Source of the DNA: a virus | Direction: 5' to 3' (one strand) | IMG/VR virus record: IMGVR_UViG_3300014720_000187 | Coordinates: 1-23,715 of that record | DNA length: 23,715 nucleotides | Shown here: positions 14,110 to 20,187 of the stretch, piece after piece | Layout of the letters: every line of letters starts with the position of its first letter | How positions within the stretch are numbered: the stretch's first letter is position 1 | Translations under genes and position numbers: made by a program | The notes under the pieces: generated by a model | Seen by the model: only the letters and a program-made list of their open reading frames with translations | Told to the model about the DNA's origin: nothing | Database searches by the model: none

Positions 14110-14849
14110 AATTTGAACAAGACATCTTAGACAAGATAAGAAGGCATTGCCTTTTAAAACCAAATCAAGAGTCATGCGGCCTCATATACAATGTAGATAA
14201 TCAAGATAAAGTTTATTTCTGTAAAAATATAAGCTCAAATCATAAAAAAAATTTCTTGATAGACCCAGAAGACTATAGATTTTGTTCGATTAAAGGAGAA
14301 GTATTATGTTGCTATCATTCTCATATAAATAATAGAGGATTTTCTTATGAAGATATATATAATAGCTTAAAGTCTGAAATACCATATTTATTATATAATC
14401 TTAAACAAGATGAATTTTTCTTTTTTGATCCTATAAAAGATCAAACATATAAGAAGTATATAGGATTAGATTATAAGAATGGCGTAAATGATTGTTGGTC
14501 AACTATTGAAAGATACATTTCTGAAGAATTGAAGATTCCAATAGCAGATCCAGAATCCAAAAGATCTGAAAAACCAGATGAAAACCTTTCTTGGGCATAT
14601 GAAGATAGAAAGGAATGGATGAAAAAAATGAATTTAGAAAAAATAATTCCAAATAGCATAAAGGATTTAAAAGAAAATGATATATTAGTTTTAAAAAGTT
14701 TAAACGAAAAAATTCCTACATCTGGCGCGATATTACTTAAAAATAAATTAATACTTCATCAAAGAGATCATGATATTTCTAAAATAGAATGCCTTAGAAA
14801 GGCCCATTTTAAAATGATATGTTATATAGGAAGATTCAAAAGTGAATAA
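14106..14849 (+). CDS. JAB/JAMM plus NlpC/P60 protein, copy 2, NlpC His replaced
   Basis: 247 aa paralogue of the gene before it, same domain order. The JAB half is intact (ESCGLIY with E22, H71-S-H73, S80, D83). In the NlpC/P60 half Cys130 (VNDCWS) and the distal His218 (LILHQR) remain, but the catalytic His position reads PTSGAILL: Ser206 where copy 1 has His211. The peptidase half is therefore probably inactive or altered, while the JAB half may work. Both copies share DxEDYxxxxxxGE, YLLYN and LRKAH blocks, showing an old tandem duplication rather than a recent one. ATG overlaps the previous stop (ATGA); its 3' end overlaps the GTG start of the aminotransferase by 8 bp. Confidence 0.8.
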   Translation: MKFEQDILDKIRRHCLLKPNQESCGLIYNVDNQDKVYFCKNISSNHKKNFLIDPEDYRFCSIKGEVLCCYHSHINNRGFSYEDIYNSLKSEIPYLLYNLKQDEFFFFDPIKDQTYKKYIGLDYKNGVNDCWSTIERYISEELKIPIADPESKRSEKPDENLSWAYEDRKEWMKKMNLEKIIPNSIKDLKENDILVLKSLNEKIPTSGAILLKNKLILHQRDHDISKIECLRKAHFKMICYIGRFKSE

Positions 14850-16071
14850 TAAAATTTTACAAAAGTCATTAAAGAATAAGATTAGTGGAGCATTTTATAT
14901 GCCATTATCTTTTGATACGGCAAAAGGATGCATCATAAAGGATATAGAAGGAAACAAGTATATAGATTTGTCTTCTGGATATGGAGTCGCAAACATAGGA
15001 TGGCAAAACGACGAAATGCTTCAGCATCAAATTAAATGCATTAATAAATCAAACTATGCCCCACCATGGCTAGCTACAAAAGAAGCAGACGATTTAGCAA
15101 CAAAATTAATTTCTTTTTTTCCTAATGCTAATTATAAATGTTTTCGTACAACTGGCGGAGCAAATGGAAATGAAGTTGCAATATCCGTATTTTATAATAT
15201 TAATAAATCTAATATAGGTACTTTCGAAAGATCCTATCACGGATGGAGTCAAGCGACAATTGGGATGGGGGAAATCAAAAAATATAAAATGCCTTTTGTA
15301 AAAAAAGAATATGAATCTAAAAAAATACCACCGCCAAACAAATCTTCATTAGAAGAAGTTGATTTATTTTTTAAAAAAAATCAAGATGTAAAAATATTTA
15401 TAGCAGAACCAGTTTTGGGTAGTGGGGGAGTGATTGTACCAGATAAAGGATATTGGAAAAAATTTTATAAAATATGCCAAGAAAATGAAGTATTTTTAAT
15501 TATGGATGAATGCATAACTGGGTTTGGCCGAGTAGGGAAAATGCTTGCTTGTCATCATTACGATATTGAACCAGATGCAATTATATTAGGGAAAGGCATA
15601 TCTTCTGGTTATAGTTCTATCGGGGCAGTCTTGGTAAAAGAAGAACATTTAAAAAATTATAGATTTGGAGATGTATCGGCAACTTTTTCATGGACACCGT
15701 TTGCTTGTAGTGTAGTTTTAAAGAATATAGAAATCATTGAAAAAAATAAGCTTTGTGAAAAATCGAAAATCATAGGCGAATTATTTAAAATTAAATTGAC
15801 AAATATTTTTAAAGAATTAAATTTTGATAAATATGAATTACGCATTATTGGATCAATGATCGGGCTACAATTTTTTAACAAAGAAAATCAGCCAGACATT
15901 TATCTTCATGGAAGACTGCTTTATGAATTTGCAAAATCTAATATAATCATATGCACATCAGGAGATAATGATTCTATTATATTTTTACCACCATTATCAA
16001 TTGATGAAAAGACGCTTAACTTATCAATAAGTAGAATAAAAAAGATATTTCAAACCAAATTTATTTATTGA
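14842..16071 (+). CDS. PLP-dependent class III aminotransferase
   Basis: 409 aa, full length for the family (ArgD/GabT/BioA/HemL type). Visible PLP site: TTGGANGNEVA (103-113, cofactor phosphate loop), YHGW (132-135, ring-stacking), AEPVLGSGG (188-196), LIMDECITGFGRVGK (219-233, D222 contacts the pyridine N) and ILGKGISSGY with Schiff-base K251. The GTG start overlaps the upstream stop. Substrate not readable. Known phage roles for PLP enzymes include building hypermodified thymines; sugar-amine synthesis and glutamate-semialdehyde-type reactions are alternatives. It is the last gene of the operon 11722-16071. Confidence 0.85.
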   Translation: MNNKILQKSLKNKISGAFYMPLSFDTAKGCIIKDIEGNKYIDLSSGYGVANIGWQNDEMLQHQIKCINKSNYAPPWLATKEADDLATKLISFFPNANYKCFRTTGGANGNEVAISVFYNINKSNIGTFERSYHGWSQATIGMGEIKKYKMPFVKKEYESKKIPPPNKSSLEEVDLFFKKNQDVKIFIAEPVLGSGGVIVPDKGYWKKFYKICQENEVFLIMDECITGFGRVGKMLACHHYDIEPDAIILGKGISSGYSSIGAVLVKEEHLKNYRFGDVSATFSWTPFACSVVLKNIEIIEKNKLCEKSKIIGELFKIKLTNIFKELNFDKYELRIIGSMIGLQFFNKENQPDIYLHGRLLYEFAKSNIIICTSGDNDSIIFLPPLSIDEKTLNLSISRIKKIFQTKFIY

Positions 16072-16096
16072 TTTTATCTAAATATTAATATATAAT
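16068..16096 (+). promoter_or_regulatory. Strong sigma70-type promoter for the purA operon
   Basis: TTGATT (16068-16073), 17-bp spacer, TATAAT (16091-16096), then only 6 nt (CCTTAA) to the ATG at 16103. It overlaps the aminotransferase stop. Near-leaderless mRNA expected. Confidence 0.85.
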
Positions 16097-16102
16097 CCTT
16101 AA

Positions 16103-16312
16103 ATGAAGCAAAAAAATTCTATTAAATTTAATATCTTGAAAAGAATGCTAGGTAAAAGAGTTGCAGTTATTACTGATTATGCTAAATTTGAACACTTTTA
16201 TGGAGAAGTCTCTGAAGTTCTTAATGAAGAGCTTCTACTAATTAAGAGTGATAAGGGTGAAGATTTAAAAATTTCAATCTTTGATGTAAGAAATCCTTCT
16301 CAGGAACTATAA
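16103..16312 (+). CDS. Small beta-barrel-like protein (SH3/Sm-like pattern)
   Basis: 69 aa. After a basic N-terminus, the pattern GKRVAVITDYAKFEHFYGEVSEV ... ELLLIKSDKGEDLKISIFDVRNP alternates strands and turns like a five-stranded SH3/Sm-like or KOW-type barrel, often used for RNA or protein binding. This is pattern reading, not a family match. First gene of the operon with the SEC-C protein (overlap by 1 nt) and purA, behind a strong sigma70-type promoter. Confidence 0.65.
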   Translation: MKQKNSIKFNILKRMLGKRVAVITDYAKFEHFYGEVSEVLNEELLLIKSDKGEDLKISIFDVRNPSQEL

Positions 16313-16563
16313 TGGAACAAGAATCTAAAAAAATAGAATTTACATCTGAAAATGTAAGTTTATATGTTCAGCCGTATATGAACGGTCCAATTAGAAGACT
16401 TGCGCCAAAGATGCAGAGGAATGATTTGTGCCCAGTTAATGATGTAAAATTTAAAAAATGCTGTGGCCAAGACGGTTCAAATTTTTGTAAAAAAATGCTT
16501 TCTGATTACTTAAATGAATTGCAAGAAGCTCAAAATAAATTAAAAAATGATCAGAGCGGTTGA
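16312..16563 (+). CDS. Small protein with degenerate SEC-C zinc motif
   Basis: 83 aa. Residues about 36-53 read RNDLCPVNDVKFKKCCGQ, clearly the SEC-C motif (RNDPCPCGSGKKYKKCCG) found at the SecA C-terminus and in many small proteins. The second Cys of CxC is Val, leaving three ligands (C, then CC), so zinc binding may be weakened or use another residue. The C-terminus is helical (SDYLNELQEAQNKLKND). SEC-C domains bind SecB or ribosomes in known cases; here the role is unknown. Starts at the base where the previous gene stops and overlaps purA by 17 bp. Confidence 0.7.
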   Translation: MEQESKKIEFTSENVSLYVQPYMNGPIRRLAPKMQRNDLCPVNDVKFKKCCGQDGSNFCKKMLSDYLNELQEAQNKLKNDQSG

Positions 16564-17539
16564 TGTTATATTCGGATTAGCTTGGGGCGATGAGGGTAAG
16601 GGTAAGATAAGTAATGCAATATCTAAAGATTATGATATAGTTTGTCGCTGGAATGGTGGACCAAATGCGGGTCATACAGTTTATTTAAATGACAAAAAAT
16701 ATAAAACACACATTATCCCTTGTGGAGTATTTCAAAATAAGCTTAGTATAATCGGGCCAAATTGCGTAGTAAATGTAGATAAATTTTTTGATGAGATAGA
16801 TTATCTTAAAAAAGAAGGATTCGATACCTCTTTGATTAAAATTAGTCCTAAAGCTCATATAATTACTCATAAGCACATTCAATATGATCTTCAAATTCTC
16901 AAAAAGAAACTTGGCACAACAGGTCAAGGCATAGCCCCTGCATATAGCGATAAAATGTTGAGAACTGGTAAGCTTGCTAGAGATTATATTGATAAACAAT
17001 ATCTTTGGGATGGTAGTTTACATGGAGATATACTTTGCGAAGGGGCGCAGAGTTTTTGGCTTGATATAAATTATGGAGAGTATCCATATGTTACCAGTAG
17101 CGAAACACTGCCATACTCTGCATGTTCATTAGGCTTTTCTCCTAAAAAGATCAGACAAATTATAGGAGTAGCTAAGATTTATGATACGAAAAGTGGTGTA
17201 GATCCACTTTTTCCAGAGAGTCTTTGGGAAGATCCAGAATTAAATTATATAATTGAGATCGGAGAAGAATTTGGCTCTACAACTGGAAGAAAAAGAATCG
17301 TGAATTGGTTAAATCTAAATAAATTAATTACAGCGGTTAAAATATCTGGCACAACTAAACTAATAGTTAATAAATGCGATGTTTTAGAAAAAATTCATAC
17401 TTATAAACTTTTTCAAAATAATAATCTTTATAAATTTAATACAATGCAATCTATGCAAAGTTTTATAAAAAGCCAGTTAAATTACAGTCTAAATGATTTT
17501 GTCGAAATTTTGTTTTCTGGAAATAAATCAGTTATTTAA
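16547..17539 (+). CDS. purA: Adenylosuccinate synthetase, short archaeal/phage-type form
   Basis: 330 aa, about 100 shorter than E. coli PurA and close to the archaeal and phage PurA/PurZ forms. Reaction: IMP + Asp + GTP to adenylosuccinate. Motifs: GDEGKGK (14-20, catalytic D15), NAGHT (40-44, catalytic H43), GTTGQGIAPAY (123-133), EGAQSFWLDINYGEYPYVTSS (165-185), EFGSTTGRKR (241-250, substrate Arg pair) and NKCD (275-278), the guanine-specificity motif. Retention of the catalytic Asp and of NKxD argues for IMP and GTP, i.e. PurA, rather than PurZ (the 2-aminoadenine-genome enzyme, in which, as I recall, that Asp is replaced). No DatZ or MazZ gene is in this window. Works with the GMP reductase-like protein at 12261. 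Confidence 0.9.
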   Translation: MIRAVDVIFGLAWGDEGKGKISNAISKDYDIVCRWNGGPNAGHTVYLNDKKYKTHIIPCGVFQNKLSIIGPNCVVNVDKFFDEIDYLKKEGFDTSLIKISPKAHIITHKHIQYDLQILKKKLGTTGQGIAPAYSDKMLRTGKLARDYIDKQYLWDGSLHGDILCEGAQSFWLDINYGEYPYVTSSETLPYSACSLGFSPKKIRQIIGVAKIYDTKSGVDPLFPESLWEDPELNYIIEIGEEFGSTTGRKRIVNWLNLNKLITAVKISGTTKLIVNKCDVLEKIHTYKLFQNNNLYKFNTMQSMQSFIKSQLNYSLNDFVEILFSGNKSVI

Positions 17540-17542
17540 ACT

Positions 17543-17931
17543 TGGACCTGCTCGGAGTTGAACCGAGGTCTTTTAGAAATATAAATTAAAATACTACAAG
17601 TTTAGTTTATCTTAAATTTTAGCTTTGTATAGATAATAAACAAACATACTAGGCGTATTCTATCTTGAATATTATTATTTAAAGAATAGAAAAACTATTA
17701 AATAATAAACATCTAATAACGCAATTATCCAATAGATGTGTCATGGTAATCACGCTGTAGAACTTAGGCTACAGAGGCGGTCTCTTCGACTAAAGAAACT
17801 CTAGCAGAAAGATGACCTTTGTATTTAGCTGTTTTGGCAGTTAATACTTTTAAGGCTTTTTAAAGAGTCCCACCTAAACCTCTACTTGCATTTTAATTCT
17901 AACCACTAAAATCGAAACCAAATTCAGGCCC
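17543..17931 (-). ncRNA. ssrA: Transfer-messenger RNA (tmRNA), phage-encoded
   Basis: 389 nt on the minus strand. Acceptor stem GGGCCTG (17931-17925) pairs with CAGGTCC (7 bp, one G-U), then discriminator A; CCA is not encoded. T-arm CTCGG-TTCAACT-CCGAG. The D-analogue GGTTTCGA follows the 5' end as in tmRNA. A long H2 helix forms between the two ends (TTTTAG/CTAAAA, ATTAAAAT/ATTTTAAT, GCAAG/CTTGT). Pseudoknot PK1: AGAG/CTCT with AGGTTT/AAGCCT. The tag frame starts at GCC (17838) with TTAACT upstream (A at -4) and ends in TAA (17764-17766): 24 residues, starting AKTAKYK and ending EETASVA. The stop sits in the loop of hairpin CTGTAG/CTACAG. AT-rich PK-like helices follow. Convergent with purA, 3 bp from its stop. 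Confidence 0.93.
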
Positions 17932-17952
17932 AATGTCAATGAACTATATAAT

Positions 17953-17981
17953 ATAATACATTACATTTAGATTTTTTTCAA
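17953..17981 (-). promoter_or_regulatory. Sigma70-type promoter for the tmRNA
   Basis: Minus strand TTGAAA (17981-17976), 17-bp spacer, TATTAT (17958-17953). The expected start is about 14-16 nt before the mature 5' G at 17931, leaving a short leader for RNase P to remove. Divergent from the small ORF at 18001. Confidence 0.7.
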
Positions 17982-17996
17982 ATTATTTATTATAAT
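17968..17996 (+). promoter_or_regulatory. Possible sigma70-type promoter for ORF 18001
   Basis: TATAAT (17991-17996) with a weak -35, TAGATT (17968-17973), 17 bp upstream. Only 4 nt separate TATAAT from the ATG at 18001; an alternative -10, TATTAT at 17988-17993, gives 7 nt. It overlaps the tmRNA promoter on the other strand. Confidence 0.45.
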
Positions 17997-18000
17997 ATAT

Positions 18001-18162
18001 ATGGATAAGATAATTTATTTATTAGATCAAATAATAGAAAAGAATATTTGGGAAGACTCCTTAACAAAAAAGTCTGGAGACACAGGAGATAACTGGAATG
18101 TTCATCATCTTAAACTTCTAAAATCTTTAATATTAGAGGAGTCAAAAAATGCCAAAAACTAA
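18001..18162 (+). CDS. Small protein of unknown function, 53 aa
   Basis: MDKIIYLLDQIIEKNIWEDSL, a short linker (KKSGDTGDNW), then a second helix (HHLKLLKSLILEESKNAKN): a likely helical hairpin. No family recognised. Support for a real gene: a TATAAT box just upstream, and a Shine-Dalgarno inside its 3' end that serves the next small ORF, which overlaps it by 14 bp. Confidence 0.5.
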   Translation: MDKIIYLLDQIIEKNIWEDSLTKKSGDTGDNWNVHHLKLLKSLILEESKNAKN

Positions 18163-18313
18163 AAGAAAAAAATATTACGCAATCTATTCTAAAAATGATA
18201 ATTTCCTTCATGGAGTTTTTCCTTTATCAAAAGAAGGATTTAAAGAAGCCAAAATATACATACAGAAAATTTCCCCTAAAAATCCAAAAAATTTCTATAT
18301 AGAAGAAAAATAA
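18149..18313 (+). CDS. Small basic protein of unknown function, 54 aa
   Basis: Starts MPKTKRKKYYAIYSKNDNFL and continues GVFPLSKEGFKEAKIYIQKI, a beta-beta-alpha-like pattern with a very basic N-terminus. No family recognised. Good ribosome-binding site: GAGGA at 18136-18140 with 8 nt to the ATG. Overlaps ORF 18001 by 14 bp, so it is likely translated as its partner. Confidence 0.55.
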   Translation: MPKTKRKKYYAIYSKNDNFLHGVFPLSKEGFKEAKIYIQKISPKNPKNFYIEEK

Positions 18314-18329
18314 TACAAATATACCCAAC

Positions 18330-18336
18330 AGTGTAA
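18330..18336 (+). promoter_or_regulatory. RGTGTAA-class box before the 68 aa gene
   Basis: An exact AGTGTAA, 8 nt (ATTATTAT) before the GTG start at 18345. No Shine-Dalgarno. Confidence 0.55.
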
Positions 18337-18344
18337 ATTATTAT

Positions 18345-18551
18345 GTGAAAGCTGAAATTGCAATTTGTCAAGAGTTTTCTGATAAGATTCACTATAAAGA
18401 ATCAGAGAAAAGCATTCTTATTTCTATAAATACTGATTATTTTGAAGATTTAAAAAACCAATTAGATAAATTAAATTATAAAGTAATATCAAAGAGCACA
18501 GAGAAAGATAAATTAACAGTAGAATTCGCTAAAATACATAAAGTTTATTAA
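18345..18551 (+). CDS. Small alpha/beta protein, paralogue of the gene at 21725
   Basis: 68 aa, GTG start. Pattern: AICQEFSDKIHYKESEKSILISINTDYFEDLKNQLDKLNYKVIS. It lines up with the 69 aa product at 21725 through AIC-x-EF, a beta strand, xxxYxxxLxxxLxxxNYKxxS, so the two are paralogues despite lying 3.2 kb apart. The fold looks like strand-helix-strand. No known family or active site. Both genes follow an AGTGTAA box at the same short distance, suggesting shared timing. Confidence 0.65.
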   Translation: MKAEIAICQEFSDKIHYKESEKSILISINTDYFEDLKNQLDKLNYKVISKSTEKDKLTVEFAKIHKVY

Positions 18552-18870
18552 ATTAGCGTGTGGCGCAATTATTGGTGGATCATGGGTTAGCGCAAATGAC
18601 GAAAGCATAACACAATATAACATAAGTGCAACCTCATTTAATCCTACTGGCGGCTATAGATTTGACGCGGGTTTTGCTTTGGCTGGAGGACAAGGAGCAG
18701 GAAAATATCAAGGTAGTGATACTGTAGACGCTCCAAGTACAGCTAGACAAAATTATATAGCTCAAAATATAGATGGAAATGATAGTAATGTTTTCGCTTT
18801 AATTGCTACGAATTTGACAACCACAAGTACGGACGTATTTGCTTCAATGCAATGGCGTGAAGTTAAATAA
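18538..18870 (+). CDS. Probable exported or virion protein, start codon unclear (ATA?)
   Basis: The frame is open from the TAG at 18520-18522. No ATG/GTG/TTG lies in the early part; the best N-terminus is an ATA at 18538, giving (M)KFIKLACGAIIGGSWVSA-NDES, which looks exactly like a Sec signal peptide with cleavage after VSA. The body (SITQYNISATSFNPTGGYRFDAGF ... STDVFASMQWREVK) is Gly/Ser/Thr-rich and beta-type, like a virion or surface protein. The first conventional start, TTG at 18679, would cut off half the protein. Options: a non-canonical ATA start, a frameshift from the overlapping gene at 18345, or a start-codon mutation. No family recognised. Confidence 0.5.
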   Translation: MKFIKLACGAIIGGSWVSANDESITQYNISATSFNPTGGYRFDAGFALAGGQGAGKYQGSDTVDAPSTARQNYIAQNIDGNDSNVFALIATNLTTTSTDVFASMQWREVK

Positions 18871-18895
18871 TTTATAAGTATAATTTTAATTTTAA

Positions 18896-18902
18896 GGTGT
18901 AA
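18896..18902 (+). promoter_or_regulatory. RGTGTAA-class box before the structural gene at 18914
   Basis: GGTGTAA followed by 11 nt to the ATG at 18914; the loosest spacing in the set. Confidence 0.45.
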
Positions 18903-18913
18903 TATCAACTGAT

Positions 18914-19306
18914 ATGCCTAATATTAATTTAAATGACCCTACAGAAAAGAGAATATCTCTTGTATATGACCCAAGCACAGACTCTTACAAAGCTCAAGAA
19001 GCTATTACTTTAGACGATTTAACTTCTAAAGGTTCAATAATGTCTAATAATACAATAAGTGGTTCTAATGGTACGATTTTAGAGGAGAATAGCAATAGAG
19101 AAGAACTTTTTATACAAAATTTACAAAGTGGTTTACTTTATGTAAAATATGGCACTTCTGCTAATTCTAATTCATTTAATTTTGTTTTAGCTGCAGCTAC
19201 AGCATCAGGTGCTGGCGATGGTGGTAGTTTAAGTGATTTAAATTATTCTGGCATAGTAAGTGTTAGTGGTGCAATTCCAAATTATATTTGTTGGGAACGT
19301 TCATAA
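18914..19306 (+). CDS. Phage structural protein, small beta-rich
   Basis: 130 aa. The C-terminal half, NREELFIQNLQSGLLYVKYGTSA...FNFVLAAATASGAGDGGSLSDLNYSGIVSVSG, follows a pattern I know from small phage virion proteins (LFIQNL-x-xG-LYVK-G, then F-F-L and G-SVSG), probably head- or fibre-associated. The N-terminus (MPNINLNDPTEKRISLVYDPSTDSY) lacks a signal peptide. Function inside the virion is not known. It precedes the gene at 19308 by 1 nt and follows a GGTGTAA box. Confidence 0.7.
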   Translation: MPNINLNDPTEKRISLVYDPSTDSYKAQEAITLDDLTSKGSIMSNNTISGSNGTILEENSNREELFIQNLQSGLLYVKYGTSANSNSFNFVLAAATASGAGDGGSLSDLNYSGIVSVSGAIPNYICWERS

Positions 19307-19307
19307 A

Positions 19308-20153
19308 ATGAATAAAAAAGAACTAGAGATTGATTTTACCTCTATTCTAGCCGAAAAGAAAAAAAGCAAAGCGCCATTAAATAAACCATTTAGACTTCCT
19401 TCTGGCAGTAAAAAGAAATTTGGCGTTTATGTAAAAAACGATAAAGGCAATATTGTAATGGTTAAATTTGGTGATCCAAATATGTCCATTAAAAGAGACA
19501 ACCCAGAAAGGCGCAAAGCATACAGATCTCGTCATGGTTGCGATAATCCAGGACCAAAATATAAAGCAAATTATTGGAGTTGCAAAATGTGGAGCGCAAA
19601 ACCAGTTAGCAAGATAACTGGAAGTGAAGAAGAGATTACTTTAGAGGCAGAAATTCAAGCCAAAGGCAAAGGTCTTTGGTATAATATTCAACAAAAGAAA
19701 AAAAGAATGGGTAAAAATTATCGTCCAGCGCCAGAAGGTTCTAAGGACCGCCCAAGTAAAGAAGCTCTTAAAAAAGCTCAAGGGTCTGATTATGAAAATG
19801 AAGCATATGAATGGGATGGAGAGACTGAATTTGATCAAATAGAACTTTTAAAAATAGATCAAAATTTAGCTCAAGTAGAAGAAGTAGAAGAAGCAGAAGA
19901 AGCCGAAGTAGAAGCATCTACAATGTTTGAAGTTGGTGATAAAGTAAAAAATATTAATCCAAGTTGCAAGCACTATGGTAGCGAAGGAGTAGTTAAAGAA
20001 ATTTTAGACCTCGGTATTCGTGTCGAAGGTCAATCTCAAGGGATTCTAGAAGACATAGGATATGCAGTAGTTTACGAATGCACAAACGAAGGAATGACTT
20101 GGAAAAAAGGCGATTTGTTGGGCAAAACAGAAATCCAATTAAAAAAAATATAA
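19308..20153 (+). CDS. Phage protein with RHxCDNPG/YWSCKMW motif and KOW-like C-terminus
   Basis: 281 aa. Residues 36-95 hold a motif widespread in phage proteins: KKFGVYVKN...VKFGDPNMSIKRDNPERRKAYRSRH-GCDNPG...ANYWSCKMW. Residues 118-158 hold a second phage block, KGKGLWYNIQQKKKR...GSKDRPSKEALKKAQ. A Glu-rich linker (190-204, VEEVEEAEEAEVEA) leads to a C-terminal SH3/KOW-like barrel (207-281, FEVGDKVKNINPSCKHYGSEGVVKEI). Exact role unknown; homologous motifs are usually seen in virion or head-morphogenesis proteins. I chose the ATG at 19308, 1 nt after the previous stop; the longer frame from 19260 overlaps the upstream gene. Confidence 0.75.
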   Translation: MNKKELEIDFTSILAEKKKSKAPLNKPFRLPSGSKKKFGVYVKNDKGNIVMVKFGDPNMSIKRDNPERRKAYRSRHGCDNPGPKYKANYWSCKMWSAKPVSKITGSEEEITLEAEIQAKGKGLWYNIQQKKKRMGKNYRPAPEGSKDRPSKEALKKAQGSDYENEAYEWDGETEFDQIELLKIDQNLAQVEEVEEAEEAEVEASTMFEVGDKVKNINPSCKHYGSEGVVKEILDLGIRVEGQSQGILEDIGYAVVYECTNEGMTWKKGDLLGKTEIQLKKI

Positions 20154-20176
20154 TTTAATAAAAATATATTATTATA

Positions 20177-20182
20177 TATAAT
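20177..20182 (+). promoter_or_regulatory. Possible -10 box before the sulfotransferase-like gene
   Basis: TATAAT, 5 nt before the GTG at 20188. No convincing -35, and the region is almost all A/T, so chance is likely enough. Confidence 0.3.
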
Positions 20183-20187
20183 ATATT

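Noticed and set aside
16685-16999. 104 aa minus-strand frame opposite purA
   Set aside because: Antisense shadow of a strongly conserved enzyme gene, with no start signal or family resemblance; the same applies to minus-strand frames at 1037-1249, 3426-3656, 14471-14659, 15657-15881, 19641-19838 and 22351-22611.
16547-17539. PurZ of a 2-aminoadenine genome
   Set aside because: The catalytic Asp of GDEGKGK and the NKxD guanine motif are intact, and no datZ or mazZ is in the window.
17541-17600. Possible single tRNA gene from the T-arm at 17550
   Set aside because: The T-arm and acceptor pair with a 5' end almost 390 nt away, and the internal tag frame and pseudoknots are those of a tmRNA.
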